Source of the DNA: JABMQB01 sp963678235
GTDB taxonomy: Bacteria > Bacteroidota > Bacteroidia > Bacteroidales > Prolixibacteraceae
Assembly (NCBI GenBank): GCA_963678235.1
Contig: OY782766.1
Span: 1,860,001 to 1,924,000 of the forward strand
Reading direction: 5' to 3'
Length of the DNA stretch: 64,000 bases
Each line of letters begins with the position of its first letter. Within the stretch, counting starts at the first letter, position 1. This document shows, piece after piece, positions 37,001 to 45,813 of the stretch. The position numbers and the translations under genes were made by a program. A model generated the notes under the pieces. The model did not search any database. It saw nothing but the letters and a program-made list of their open reading frames with translations, and was not told where the DNA came from.

Positions 37001-40000
37001 AGTTTCCTCAGGTTTTACATCCAAAGCCTCTTTGTATGATGTGATTGCTGGTTGGTATTCCTTATTATTAAAATATGCATCGCCCTGTGCAATGGCATTG
37101 TTATAACTTGTAGTTCGTTGTTCTTCCAACAACCTTAACCTTTCTGCTTCGGCAGCGGCATCCTGAGCAAGTTTGTCTGCAATCGCTTTTTCAATCGAAT
37201 CAATTTTTGCGATCATTTCATCCGGGTAAACCTCATCTGGTTTGGCTTGTTTTGCCTCTGCATAACCAAGTTTGGCAGCATCGTAAATCTCACGGCTGAA
37301 ATTACGGTCGGCTCGGGCAATCGCATCATCGTAGGCTTTTTGTGTTGCAGCGATTTGGGCTACTAAAGCTTCGATCTCTGTAATCCGGGTTTGTGGGTAA
37401 GTTTCCTCTGGTTTTACATCCAGAGCTTCTTTGTATGATGTGATTGCAGGTTGGTACTCTTTATTGTTAAAATAAGCATCGCCCTGTGCAATGGCATTGT
37501 TATAACTTGTAGTTCGTTGTTCTTCCAACAACCTTAACCTTTCTGCCTCTGCTGCAGCATCCTGGGCAAGTTTGTCTGCAATCGCTTTTTCAGTCGAATC
37601 AATTTTTGCGATCATTTCATCCGGGTAAACCTCATCGGGTTTGGCTTGTTTTGCCTCTGCATAACCAAGTTTGGCAGCATCGTAAATCTCACGGCTGAAA
37701 TTACGGTCGGCTCGGGCAATGGCATCATCATAAGCTTTTTGTGTTGCAGCGATTTGGGCTACCAAAGCTTCGATCTCTGTAATCCGGGTTTGTGGATAAG
37801 TTTCCTCAGGTTTTACATCTAAAGCCTCTTTGTATGATGTGATTGCTGGTTGGTATTCCTTATTATTAAAATATGCATCACCCTGGGCAATGGCATTGTT
37901 ATAACTTGTAGTTCGTTGTTCTTCCAACAACCTTAACCTTTCTGCCTCTGCAGCGGCATCCTGGGCAAGTTTGTCTGCAATCGCTTTTTCAATCGAATCA
38001 ATTTTTGCGATCATTTCATCCGGGTAAACCTCATCGGGTTTGGCTTGTTTTGCCTCTGCATAACCAAGTTTGGCAGCATCATAAATCTCCCGGTTATAAT
38101 TGCGGTCGGCACGCGCAATGGCATCATCATAAGCTTTTTGTGTTGCAGCGATTTGTGCTATCAAAGCTTCGATCTCTGTAATCCGGGTTTGTGGATAAGT
38201 TTCCTCAGGTTTTACATCTAAAGCCTCTTTGTATGATGTGATTGCTGGTTGGTATTCCTTATTATTAAAATATGCATCACCCTGGGCAATGGCATTGTTA
38301 TAACTTGTGTTTCGCTGTTCTTCCAACAATCGGATACGTTCCGCTTCGGCTGCAGCATCCTGGGCAAGTTTGTCTGCAATCGCTTTTTCAATCGAATCAA
38401 TTTTTGCGATCATTTCATCCGGGTAAACCTCATCGGGTTTGGCTTCCCTTGCCTCTGCATATCCCAGTTTGGCGGCATCATAAATTTCACGGTTGAAATT
38501 GCGGTCGGCACGCGCAATAGCATCGTCATAGGCTTTTTGTGTTGCAGCAATTTGGGCTATAAATCCCCTAATTTCTTCAATCTTCTGAATTGGATATTGT
38601 GCTCCAGGTTTAAAATCAAGTGCCGATCGGTATTTACCAATAGCCTGAACATATTCCTTTGTAATATACAAATTATCGCCCTGTGCAATTAATTCATCGT
38701 AAGCATTGTTTTTCTGTTGTTGTGCTGCCAACAAACGGGCTTCTTCTGCAGCTTCTGCTTCAGCGGCAAGCCGGGCTTCTTCAGCAATAATAGACTGAAT
38801 GCGCACAATCATATCATCGGGATAAGTCTCATCCGGTTTTATTTCTTTTGCCGATTTATAAACCGCAAGTGCATTATCGTAATTTTTATTTTCAAAATGC
38901 GCATCAGCCCTTCGAATAGCATTGTTGTAGGAAGCAATTGTTTGTTCAAGCTGAACCAATAACCTGTTTATTTCCCTAATCCTATCCTGAGGGTGCTGTT
39001 CATTGTTTTTAAGCTTTAAAGCGGCCACATAATTTTCCTTTGAGGCTTCATATTCTGCCTTATCGAATTGACCATCGGCCTGGGCAATCAGTTTTGCATA
39101 CTGTTCATCCCTCGATTTCGCAGCATTAATATCTGCTAAAATCCTATCTATTTCCCTTATTTTTGTTGCAGGATAACGTTCATCTGATTTAAGGGCCAAT
39201 GCTTCTCCGTAAAGATTTTTTGCTTGTTCATAACTCTCAGAGTTAAAGGCATTATCCGCATCTTTTATTTTTGCAGCGTACTCTTTATCAATGAGGGCTG
39301 CAGATTTTGCCCCGGACAGTATTGCCTTAATCTCTTCAATTTGGTTTATTGGGTATTGCTCTGCTGGTTTAATTGCACTTGCCTGTTCATAATTTCGCAT
39401 GGATTTTTTATAATCTTCATCCCGAAAATATTCATCTGCCTGAACTATGAATTTGTTGTATTCTTTATCCTCTTCCGATTCACCAATAAACATACGGACT
39501 TCTTCCAATCTTTTTAGGGCAATCTCGTCACCTGGATTAAAACTTAATGCAAAATTATATGAAGCTTCTGCCCTTAAAAATTGCTTCCGGTTTTTAAACC
39601 GATCACCATCAACAATTGCCCTTCGGTATCGATCGTATTGCTTATCATCAATCGTAATTTTTTCAACAATAGCATTAATTTGTTGTATCCGGTTTCTTGC
39701 ATAGGTATCATTTGGCTTTGCGAGCAGTGCCTGTTGGTATTTTTCTTTTGCTGCCGTCCAAAGTAACTGGTCAAATGAATTATCGGCTGCAGCAATTAGC
39801 GAGCTATAACTATCTTCTGGTTGCTGCCCATCGGAATATTTCAGGGCTGCCATCAGGTCGTTAATTTCATTGATCCTGTCTTTTGGGAACTGCTCTTCCG
39901 GAAACAACTTACTTGCCGCCATATAATCACTTAATGCTTTGGGATATTCTCCGGCGTTAAACTTTTGCCCTGCCTCTTCAATATACCTGTCGTATTCTTT

Positions 40001-40573
40001 TCGTAAAAGTTTTAATGCTTCCGATTCCTGTTTATCAATCCTGGCACCCGCCTTTGCGAGCTGTTCTGCTTTAAGAATGGCTTCTTCAATTTGTTTCTGA
40101 ATTTGATCATCGTTATAAAAAACCTGCGAAACGAAATTGTCAATTTGCCTATTGTAGTAAACCTTCTCAATCGTATTTTCGGAAAAAGTTTTATCAATCC
40201 CCTTAATTTCTGAAAACAGGCTTTGCTCGATTTCATAAACGGGAAATTCGGGGTTTTCCTTCAAAATATTATCAGGAACAATGGTCGAAACCACCAACTT
40301 TTTAGAGAAACAATCCTCTCTGGAGAAAACAAGTGTGTATTCATGATTAAATTCCAGGGGCAGGTTAAATTTACCGTTGCTATTAATTTTAATATTGTTT
40401 TCGCGGCGCCCATCTTTATAAATATCTATTTCAGCACCTGAAGTAAGCCCACTCTCTGATGTTATTTTTCCACTAATAATGAAGCTATTACTAAACAATT
40501 GACCAAATAAAACCAGCAATAAAAAGAGGCTAATAAAAGCAATTAAAATTTTCGCTTTATTTCTTTTAATCAT
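34010..40573 (-). CDS. Giant TPR-like repeat protein with N-terminal membrane helix
   Basis: A 2187-residue protein. Residues ~9-28 are a membrane helix or uncleaved signal. Residues ~30-110 resemble a carboxypeptidase-regulatory-like beta domain (FIISGKITSESGLTSGAEIDIY). After a helical linker (~130-190) come about 32 TPR-like helical modules of roughly 60-67 residues. Each has an YxxAIxxADxxFxxKxYxxAxxxYxxAL pair of helices and then a KPxExYPxxxIxEI third helix. Charged coiled-coil linkers rich in Ala/Glu/Arg separate some modules. Six successive two-module units of 133 residues are nearly identical. The protein probably forms a long periplasmic solenoid anchored in the inner membrane. No enzyme motif is seen and I do not know its function. 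Confidence 0.8.
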   Translation of the reverse strand: MIKRNKAKILIAFISLFLLLVLFGQLFSNSFIISGKITSESGLTSGAEIDIYKDGRRENNIKINSNGKFNLPLEFNHEYTLVFSREDCFSKKLVVSTIVPDNILKENPEFPVYEIEQSLFSEIKGIDKTFSENTIEKVYYNRQIDNFVSQVFYNDDQIQKQIEEAILKAEQLAKAGARIDKQESEALKLLRKEYDRYIEEAGQKFNAGEYPKALSDYMAASKLFPEEQFPKDRINEINDLMAALKYSDGQQPEDSYSSLIAAADNSFDQLLWTAAKEKYQQALLAKPNDTYARNRIQQINAIVEKITIDDKQYDRYRRAIVDGDRFKNRKQFLRAEASYNFALSFNPGDEIALKRLEEVRMFIGESEEDKEYNKFIVQADEYFRDEDYKKSMRNYEQASAIKPAEQYPINQIEEIKAILSGAKSAALIDKEYAAKIKDADNAFNSESYEQAKNLYGEALALKSDERYPATKIREIDRILADINAAKSRDEQYAKLIAQADGQFDKAEYEASKENYVAALKLKNNEQHPQDRIREINRLLVQLEQTIASYNNAIRRADAHFENKNYDNALAVYKSAKEIKPDETYPDDMIVRIQSIIAEEARLAAEAEAAEEARLLAAQQQKNNAYDELIAQGDNLYITKEYVQAIGKYRSALDFKPGAQYPIQKIEEIRGFIAQIAATQKAYDDAIARADRNFNREIYDAAKLGYAEAREAKPDEVYPDEMIAKIDSIEKAIADKLAQDAAAEAERIRLLEEQRNTSYNNAIAQGDAYFNNKEYQPAITSYKEALDVKPEETYPQTRITEIEALIAQIAATQKAYDDAIARADRNYNREIYDAAKLGYAEAKQAKPDEVYPDEMIAKIDSIEKAIADKLAQDAAAEAERLRLLEEQRTTSYNNAIAQGDAYFNNKEYQPAITSYKEALDVKPEETYPQTRITEIEALVAQIAATQKAYDDAIARADRNFSREIYDAAKLGYAEAKQAKPDEVYPDEMIAKIDSTEKAIADKLAQDAAAEAERLRLLEEQRTTSYNNAIAQGDAYFNNKEYQPAITSYKEALDVKPEETYPQTRITEIEALVAQIAATQKAYDDAIARADRNFSREIYDAAKLGYAEAKQAKPDEVYPDEMIAKIDSIEKAIADKLAQDAAAEAERLRLLEEQRTTSYNNAIAQGDAYFNNKEYQPAITSYKEALDVKPEETYPQTRITEIEALIAQIAATQKAYDDAIARADRNYNREIYDAAKLGYAEAKEAKPDEVYPDEMIAKIDSIEKAIADKLAQDAAAEAERIRLLEEQRNTSYNNAIAQGDAYFNNKEYQPAITSYKEALDVKPEETYPQTRITEIEALVAQIAATQKAYDDAIARADRNYNREIYDAAKLGYAEAKEAKPDEVYPDEMIAKIDSIEKAIADKLAQDAAAEAERIRLLEEQRNTSYNNAIAQGDAYFNNKEYQPAITSYKEALDVKPEETYPQTRITEIEALVAQIAATQKAYDDAIARADRNYNREIYDAAKLGYAEAKEAKPDEVYPDEMIAKIDSIENALAEQLAREAAEEAERLRLQEEQRNQAYNSALAQADAYFNDKDYKNATAFYKEALDVKPEELYPQEQLNEINRLEEEILAIENQYRGLVKDADGLFSRKNYEDAKAKYNEALALKNNEEYPKSQLTKIDQVLASLAKAEELENRYNAAIQQGDNSFEAQNYNESITAYESALVYKPGESYPKERIVAAKNKLQQIEVEKERLRGIERAYQNAITLADEAFLNKNYDAAETKYKEANSIKPDEEYPIAQLAKMEQQIAAEIKARYDAIIEQANIDFNAKNYSDARVKYSNALIIVAEDAFATKRIEEIDRILNELADAEAELRRIQQEYMSAITQGDEAYQLERYPGALGFYRQANALKPNEDYPKIRISELENLIQAQKAEEDYRRILLVGDEYFKLKQYNESRAEYMQALRLKPEEDYPAAQIHKIDEILREIERARLIAEQQAAESIAKTAVVPTTSREIITQQGQFDNYLWNQMMNAYNGFLNQADEAFSTEEYNISRFYYQQALSVFPEEIYPKEKIKEIRTIINARLSDRLEREYQQSIDAGDEALAQGNLTIARFHYNKALALKPREKYPRLQVDEIRDRLDQAQSQRTNEEYQDFLRQADEAFNNSNLSVARYYYTKASYLKPVDQYPIQQLQKIENLLNELNQGSVNRDPE
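35990..38562. repeat. Tandem array of a 399-bp coding repeat, about 6.4 copies
   Basis: The phrase TCTTTGTATG recurs at 36231, 36630, 37029, 37428, 37827 and 38226, exactly 399 bases apart each time, with near-identical sequence between copies. 399 bases encode 133 residues (two TPR-like modules), so copy-number change keeps the frame. Similarity fades below ~35990 and above ~38562. Confidence 0.95.
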
Positions 40574-40858
40574 GTAATTATAAGTTTACGTCCTTGTGAT
40601 TAACGAGTTAATACACAATAAATTATCTCACAACTTAAAAATATTTAAATACCTTCAGATTCACAATTTTATATGCCTAAAAAATTTATTTTTATCAACA
40701 CATTCCTATTCATAAACCACAAAGCCAGAAAATCTTTTAAGGGAGAGTTTTATTAGCCATTTCAATAATCTATGGCATGTTCCTTCAAAATGAATATATT
40801 TATCCTCCAATAATCCAAGAAGCAAGATTGCGGCACACAAGTTACGAAAAATCAGCAT

Positions 40859-42301
40859 ATGAAAAGAGAGTCAAGCTTACTAGAAGCCATTATTCCATTG
40901 ATAATTCTTATTGTTTTACTTTCTTTCAACGTACTATTTTTTGAGGATACCCTGGCAGGATCAAATCAAATTGCACTGTTGCTGGCTGCGTCTATTGCTA
41001 CAATTATTGCATTCAGGTTAGGACACCGTTGGCAGGACATTAAATCAAAAATTGTTAGCACGATTGGATCCGCAATGCCATCTATGCTGATCTTACTCTT
41101 GATTGGATCGCTTGCCGGAACGTGGATGATCAGCGGGATTGTACCTGCAATGATTTATTATGGTTTAGATATTATTAGTCCAAAACTTTTTTTATTTACG
41201 GCAGTTATTGTTTGTGCAATTGTTAGCCTTGCCACAGGTAGCAGTTGGTCAACTGTTGCAACCATTGGAGTGGCCCTACTCGGTATTGGAAAGGCAATTG
41301 GCATAAACGAAGCAGTAGTTGCCGGAGCCATTATCAGTGGTGCCTATTTTGGGGATAAAATGTCGCCCTTGAGCGATACCACAAACCTAGCTCCTGCCAT
41401 GGCAGGAACCGATCTATTTACACACATTAGGTATATGGTTTTCACAACAGTGCCTTCCATAACTATTGCATTAATACTGTTTCTTTTCATCGGGTTTAAC
41501 ATTGATTTTTCATCTGCATCGATCGATGTTAACGATGTAAAAGCAGCCATTGATGGAACTTTCAGCACAAATCCATTACTCTTTTTAGTGCCAGTAATTC
41601 TCTTCACCATCATCATAATGAAAGTACCTCCGCTTCCTGCATTAATGATTGGCACACTTTTAGGTGCAGCGGCGGCTATTATTTTTCAACCGCAAATAAT
41701 CCGTGCAATAGCCGACAATTTTGACAATTACTGGAAAGCTTCATATATAACTGTAATGAAATCGATGTTTGGGGATATTAGCCTGACCACTAAAAATGCC
41801 GATGTAAATGAATTGCTCAGCACATCGGGCATGCGCGGAATGCTGGATACCATTTGGCTTATACTTTCGGCTATGGTTTTTGGTGGGGTAATGGAATCGG
41901 CAGGATTGCTAAAAAGAATTACCAAACCTATTATTAAGATGGCAAAAAGCACTGGAAGCATTGTTGCCTCTACAGCAGCTACTTGTATTTTTTTCAATAC
42001 CACTGCTTCCGACCAATATATTTCACTGGTTGTACCTGGACGAATGTTTCGAAAAACTTTTGAGGACAAAGGTTTAAAACCTGAAGTTTTGAGCCGGACA
42101 CTTGAAGATAGCGGAACCGTAACATCGGTACTAATTCCATGGAATACCTGTGGAGCTACCCAATCTAGGGTATTGGGCGTTTCTACATTTGATTATTTGC
42201 CCTATGCCTTTTTTAACATTATTAGTCCGATCATGACCGTTCTTTTTGCTTATTTAAATATTAAAATAAGGCGTATTACGCAAAAAGATAAGGCAGATTA
42301 A
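40859..42301 (+). CDS. nhaC: NhaC-family Na+/H+ antiporter
   Basis: A 480-residue inner-membrane antiporter with about 11-12 helices. The family-specific stretch SLATGSSWSTVATIGVALLGIGKAIG is followed by AGAIISGAYFGDKMSPLSDTTNLAPAMAG, the NhaC signature with conserved acidic and polar residues in the membrane. Later, CIFFNTTASDQYISLVVPGRMF and the second-repeat ILSAMVFGGVMESAG segment are also typical. It exchanges Na+ for H+ at the cytoplasmic membrane. The gene is divergent from the giant repeat protein and followed by a DUF2490 gene on the same strand. Confidence 0.92.
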   Translation: MKRESSLLEAIIPLIILIVLLSFNVLFFEDTLAGSNQIALLLAASIATIIAFRLGHRWQDIKSKIVSTIGSAMPSMLILLLIGSLAGTWMISGIVPAMIYYGLDIISPKLFLFTAVIVCAIVSLATGSSWSTVATIGVALLGIGKAIGINEAVVAGAIISGAYFGDKMSPLSDTTNLAPAMAGTDLFTHIRYMVFTTVPSITIALILFLFIGFNIDFSSASIDVNDVKAAIDGTFSTNPLLFLVPVILFTIIIMKVPPLPALMIGTLLGAAAAIIFQPQIIRAIADNFDNYWKASYITVMKSMFGDISLTTKNADVNELLSTSGMRGMLDTIWLILSAMVFGGVMESAGLLKRITKPIIKMAKSTGSIVASTAATCIFFNTTASDQYISLVVPGRMFRKTFEDKGLKPEVLSRTLEDSGTVTSVLIPWNTCGATQSRVLGVSTFDYLPYAFFNIISPIMTVLFAYLNIKIRRITQKDKAD

Positions 42302-42312
42302 ATACATTATTT

Positions 42313-42320
42313 TATTTTTG
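42313..42320 (+). promoter_or_regulatory. -7 element of the DUF2490 gene
   Basis: TATTTTTG just after the nhaC stop matches TAnnTTTG and predicts a start near 42327, about 30 bases before the GTG start codon. Confidence 0.42.
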
Positions 42321-42356
42321 CTTCCCTAAACCAATATTGACCTAAGTACTATTCTT

Positions 42357-43133
42357 GTGGAAATTTTTAAGTTTTACATATCTAAACTTCCGAAGTATCT
42401 TATATTCTTTAGCTTGTTGCTGTTAATGATAAAAAGTAATGGAGCAGATGATACAGTTCAGGATACCAATGATGCACAGCAGTGGATTCATTACAACCTT
42501 CGTTCAGGATTATCGACACATTGGAGTTTAGTTGCTGAAGGAGGATTGCACTATTCGGACAAATATTCGGAATTCGCCAATTATGTACTCAAAGGAGTGT
42601 TGGTGTATAACCCACGCCAAGCCCTGGGATTATCTTTAGGATATATTCAAAGTGGATCGTATGAATTGAACAAACATAGCCAAACAGAATTACGTCCATT
42701 TCAGGAACTTGAATATAAACCCAGTACGATTAATTTAAAAACAGCCCATCGATTTAGGCTGGAAGAGAGGATTCTGAGGCCAACAATATATAACACTTCT
42801 GATTTCGAGGATAGTTTCAACCTGCGGTTTAGGTACAAATTTTCGTTAAACTTCCCCCTTTTCAAGCTATCAAGAACCAATACGGATAGAAATGTTTCTT
42901 TTAATATTGAAGATGAATTATTTGTTCATACCGGCAAGGAAATCGGTAGCGAAATATTTGACCAAAATTGGTTGATGTTTGGACCAACAATTCAATTTAA
43001 CAAGAACCTTTCGATGGTATTTATTTACAACTACAAATTAAGCCCAACGGACGATTATGATGCTTTGGAACACAACACCATATTCTGGCTAAAAATGAAG
43101 CACAGGCTTGATTTTTCTAAAAAAATAAATTAG
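42357..43133 (+). CDS. DUF2490 family outer-membrane protein
   Basis: A 258-residue protein starting at GTG; the next ATG would remove most of the signal peptide (about residues 12-28). The mature part has alternating hydrophobic strands of a beta-barrel: WIHYNLRSGLSTHWSLVAEGG, LRPFQELEYKP, TAHRFRLEERI and LRFRYKFSLNFPL, and ends in LKMKHRLDF, a pattern typical of DUF2490 proteins of Bacteroidota. These are thought to be outer-membrane proteins; no function is known to me. The QELEY and HRFRLEERI elements are the most recognisable. Confidence 0.75.
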   Translation: MEIFKFYISKLPKYLIFFSLLLLMIKSNGADDTVQDTNDAQQWIHYNLRSGLSTHWSLVAEGGLHYSDKYSEFANYVLKGVLVYNPRQALGLSLGYIQSGSYELNKHSQTELRPFQELEYKPSTINLKTAHRFRLEERILRPTIYNTSDFEDSFNLRFRYKFSLNFPLFKLSRTNTDRNVSFNIEDELFVHTGKEIGSEIFDQNWLMFGPTIQFNKNLSMVFIYNYKLSPTDDYDALEHNTIFWLKMKHRLDFSKKIN

Positions 43134-43176
43134 CCAGAAAGAACTAGTTTTGGAAAATGGCATTCGATTTTTGCGG

Positions 43177-45729
43177 TTATTTAAACAACTTTTGAAGTCC
43201 TTTGCCCAATTTATCCAATGATTTTTTAAGCTCATCGGTAGATGAGTTTTTAATTTCTGTCATTATTTGTTTCCGGGCTTCTTCCAGTTCAAGGCTAACT
43301 TTTGGGTCGCCAACAGGGCCTTTAATATTGACCGTAGCCGGAACTGTTTTAATTTTTTCCTGCCCGGGAAGAACTGCCAGTAATGACTGAATATCATCCC
43401 CAAAAGCTTCACGTTGAACAACGAAATCCATTTTCATTTCTAATAAACTCGTTGCACTCAGGCTTCCTGTAATAGTCGCTTCCTGGTCCGCAATTTTTGT
43501 TTTAAATGGCTTTAGCAAAAGGTTTCCTTTGTCGACAGTGAAGTTTGCAATAAAATCTTTAATCTTAACGTTCTGCAGTTTCTCTTCCTTTAGAATTCCT
43601 TTAATCTGACTAAAAATGGGGGAATCTTTTATTTCCAGGTTTTTCGTACTAAAATTCCCCAATCCATCAATGGTTGGTGCCAATACTTTCAGTGCCGGAC
43701 TAAGTCGCCCTTTCATGTTAAACTTAGTACTCATGGTACCTGTGCTCGTTCCGGCAAATGGCATAATTTTCCGTAGACCAGATAAGGTTTTATAAGCTGT
43801 TGGTAGGTTCAGGTCTTTTACATCAAATCCGAAATCAAAAAACGGCGTATTCGATTCGTTATTTTTATACGATCCGGTAAGTTCAAGTTCGCCGTCCAAC
43901 ATATTCATTTTAAAGCCATTGAGATTTAGTTTTTCATCCTTAACAGTGACCAAACCCTTGATATTTGTAATTGGCAACCTGTCAAAAATTGCTTTATCCA
44001 CATCGGAAGTAAAGTTTAAGTCCATTCGATCGGGAACATCAAAAACCAATATTTCTTCATCGGCAGGTTCGTCTGAATCAGTTCCTTTCTGATCTTCCTT
44101 AGCCTGGGCAATTGCAACATCTTCAGAAGGAATTTGCAAGGTCAATAATTCATTCAGGTTTAAAAATTTAGAATTCAACTGTAAATTTCCCTGAAGGTCC
44201 CCTTTGTCAAAAAGGTATTCCAAGTAATTGTCCACCGAACCTTTTAATTCCATGTCGCTTGCTCCGATTTTCATCCTAAAATCAGAAAGGTTTATTTTTT
44301 GGGGAGAAAGTCCCAGCTTGCCTGATGGAATTTGAATTTGTTGGCGCAATTGCGGATCGTTGATTAAAATATTTTTTAGAATTACTGATCCTCTGGAAGT
44401 AATCTTATTGTATTCGCCCGCAGCAATTGAAGAATAAGTTCCATTCACAGAAATATCTGCATCCAGGGTTCCAAGGATATCGATACTGTCCATTGGCAAA
44501 GCATCTTTCAAATGGCTGAAATTTACTTTCCCCGACAAAGAACCATCGAACAATAAATCAGACAAAAGGTTGTGCACATTAAAATTCATTTCCATAGGAT
44601 TATCTTTCACCTGGGCATGTGCATTCATTAGCTTTACGGAAAGAAGGTCTAAAACTCCCTGAGGCTTGCTAATTTTTAATATCCCTCCAATGTTTTTTAT
44701 TTCTTCGGGCAACGACTTATATTTAAAACTTCCATTATTAATTTCCAATGAAATATCCATCTCAGGGTAATCCTCATCCTGGTAACTCCCACTGAAAAAA
44801 CCACTGAAAGAAGCTTGCCCAGATGTTTCAATGCCTTCCAGATAATCTGCATACGAAGGAGGAATAAGAGCCATCATGTCGTTTAGCCCCGACCCTTTTG
44901 AATTAAATTTCAAATTAAACAACATGTTTTCATCGGGCATTTTAATACTTCCCGACACATCAATCGGAAGGTTATTTATCCATAATTCATTGTTTCCAAG
45001 TAGAATGTCCATGGTTTTGTAATCGATACTAACGACGGATTTTGCTTTCAAGCTTGTATTGGTAATGTATTCAGTGCTATCGTATATCATTGAAAATTCC
45101 TTCACATCGCCATTCGAGTTTAGCTCTGTTGTGCTTCCATACATCTTTCCTGAAATATTAAAATCGGATCCGACAAAGCCCAAAAATAAGCCCAATGATT
45201 TATCGTCGTAAATAACTTTGGCATCATTGATAATAACTTCCTCCAGTTGCATAGCAAACTCATCTTCCGAAGCGGGCTCTTGAGGTTCAGGTTCGGTATA
45301 ATTCACCTGAACAAACTGGCTTGGGTCCTCTTCAGCTTTTGTAATATCCCAATTCGCTTTGCCGTCTTTTGTTACCTTAAATGTAAGTTCCGGATTATCG
45401 AGGATTATTTTGTGAATTACAATACCATCTTTTGAGAACAATGATAAAAGCGCAACATTTGTTTCGGCAGATGGAATATGCACAAGCGTATCGTTTTGAA
45501 ATTCGTTGTAACCCGAAACAACTACATCCTTTAATATTAAACTCACTTGTGGGAATGATTTTAACACGGAGATAGACAGATCTGAAAATTCGACCTTTGC
45601 ATTTACCTGTTTATTGATGGTGACCTTTGTTTTCTCCAGAATAGGCTGTTTAAATACCACCGGAATTCCAATAATTAACAATACGAATACTAAAATTAGG
45701 ATACTAAAAATGACGGCTAATTTTTTCAT
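43177..45729 (-). CDS. AsmA-family protein
   Basis: An 850-residue protein with one N-terminal membrane helix (residues ~5-25) followed by an AsmA N-terminal domain: VNAKVEFSDLSISVLKSFPQVSLILKDV is the classic opening. A long beta-rich repeat region (AsmA-like/DUF3971-type) follows, with an AsmA-like C-terminal segment (LPTAYKTLSGLRKIMPFAGTS, MSTKFNMKGRLSPALKVL) and the final KTVPATVNIKGPVGDPKVSLEL. AsmA proteins are inner-membrane-anchored, span the periplasm and influence outer-membrane lipid homeostasis. This is the second AsmA-like protein in the window but shares no close similarity in size or order with the 1426-residue one. It is convergent with the DUF2490 gene. Confidence 0.88.
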   Translation of the reverse strand: MKKLAVIFSILILVFVLLIIGIPVVFKQPILEKTKVTINKQVNAKVEFSDLSISVLKSFPQVSLILKDVVVSGYNEFQNDTLVHIPSAETNVALLSLFSKDGIVIHKIILDNPELTFKVTKDGKANWDITKAEEDPSQFVQVNYTEPEPQEPASEDEFAMQLEEVIINDAKVIYDDKSLGLFLGFVGSDFNISGKMYGSTTELNSNGDVKEFSMIYDSTEYITNTSLKAKSVVSIDYKTMDILLGNNELWINNLPIDVSGSIKMPDENMLFNLKFNSKGSGLNDMMALIPPSYADYLEGIETSGQASFSGFFSGSYQDEDYPEMDISLEINNGSFKYKSLPEEIKNIGGILKISKPQGVLDLLSVKLMNAHAQVKDNPMEMNFNVHNLLSDLLFDGSLSGKVNFSHLKDALPMDSIDILGTLDADISVNGTYSSIAAGEYNKITSRGSVILKNILINDPQLRQQIQIPSGKLGLSPQKINLSDFRMKIGASDMELKGSVDNYLEYLFDKGDLQGNLQLNSKFLNLNELLTLQIPSEDVAIAQAKEDQKGTDSDEPADEEILVFDVPDRMDLNFTSDVDKAIFDRLPITNIKGLVTVKDEKLNLNGFKMNMLDGELELTGSYKNNESNTPFFDFGFDVKDLNLPTAYKTLSGLRKIMPFAGTSTGTMSTKFNMKGRLSPALKVLAPTIDGLGNFSTKNLEIKDSPIFSQIKGILKEEKLQNVKIKDFIANFTVDKGNLLLKPFKTKIADQEATITGSLSATSLLEMKMDFVVQREAFGDDIQSLLAVLPGQEKIKTVPATVNIKGPVGDPKVSLELEEARKQIMTEIKNSSTDELKKSLDKLGKGLQKLFK

Positions 45730-45813
45730 GGTTATCTGGTTGTTAAATAATTTAGAATTTTATCAATCCCTTTAAATAATGTAAGTTACAAAATCGATAA
45801 CGGTTTTTCCAAT

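Noticed and set aside
35990..38562. The tandem array considered as a CRISPR or mobile-element repeat
   Set aside because: The units are 399 bases, in frame and contiguous without spacers, so they are coding repeats.
36223..38962. Several plus-strand open frames of 60-150 codons with repeated sequences
   Set aside because: They are antisense shadows of the 399-bp repeats and recur only because the repeats do.
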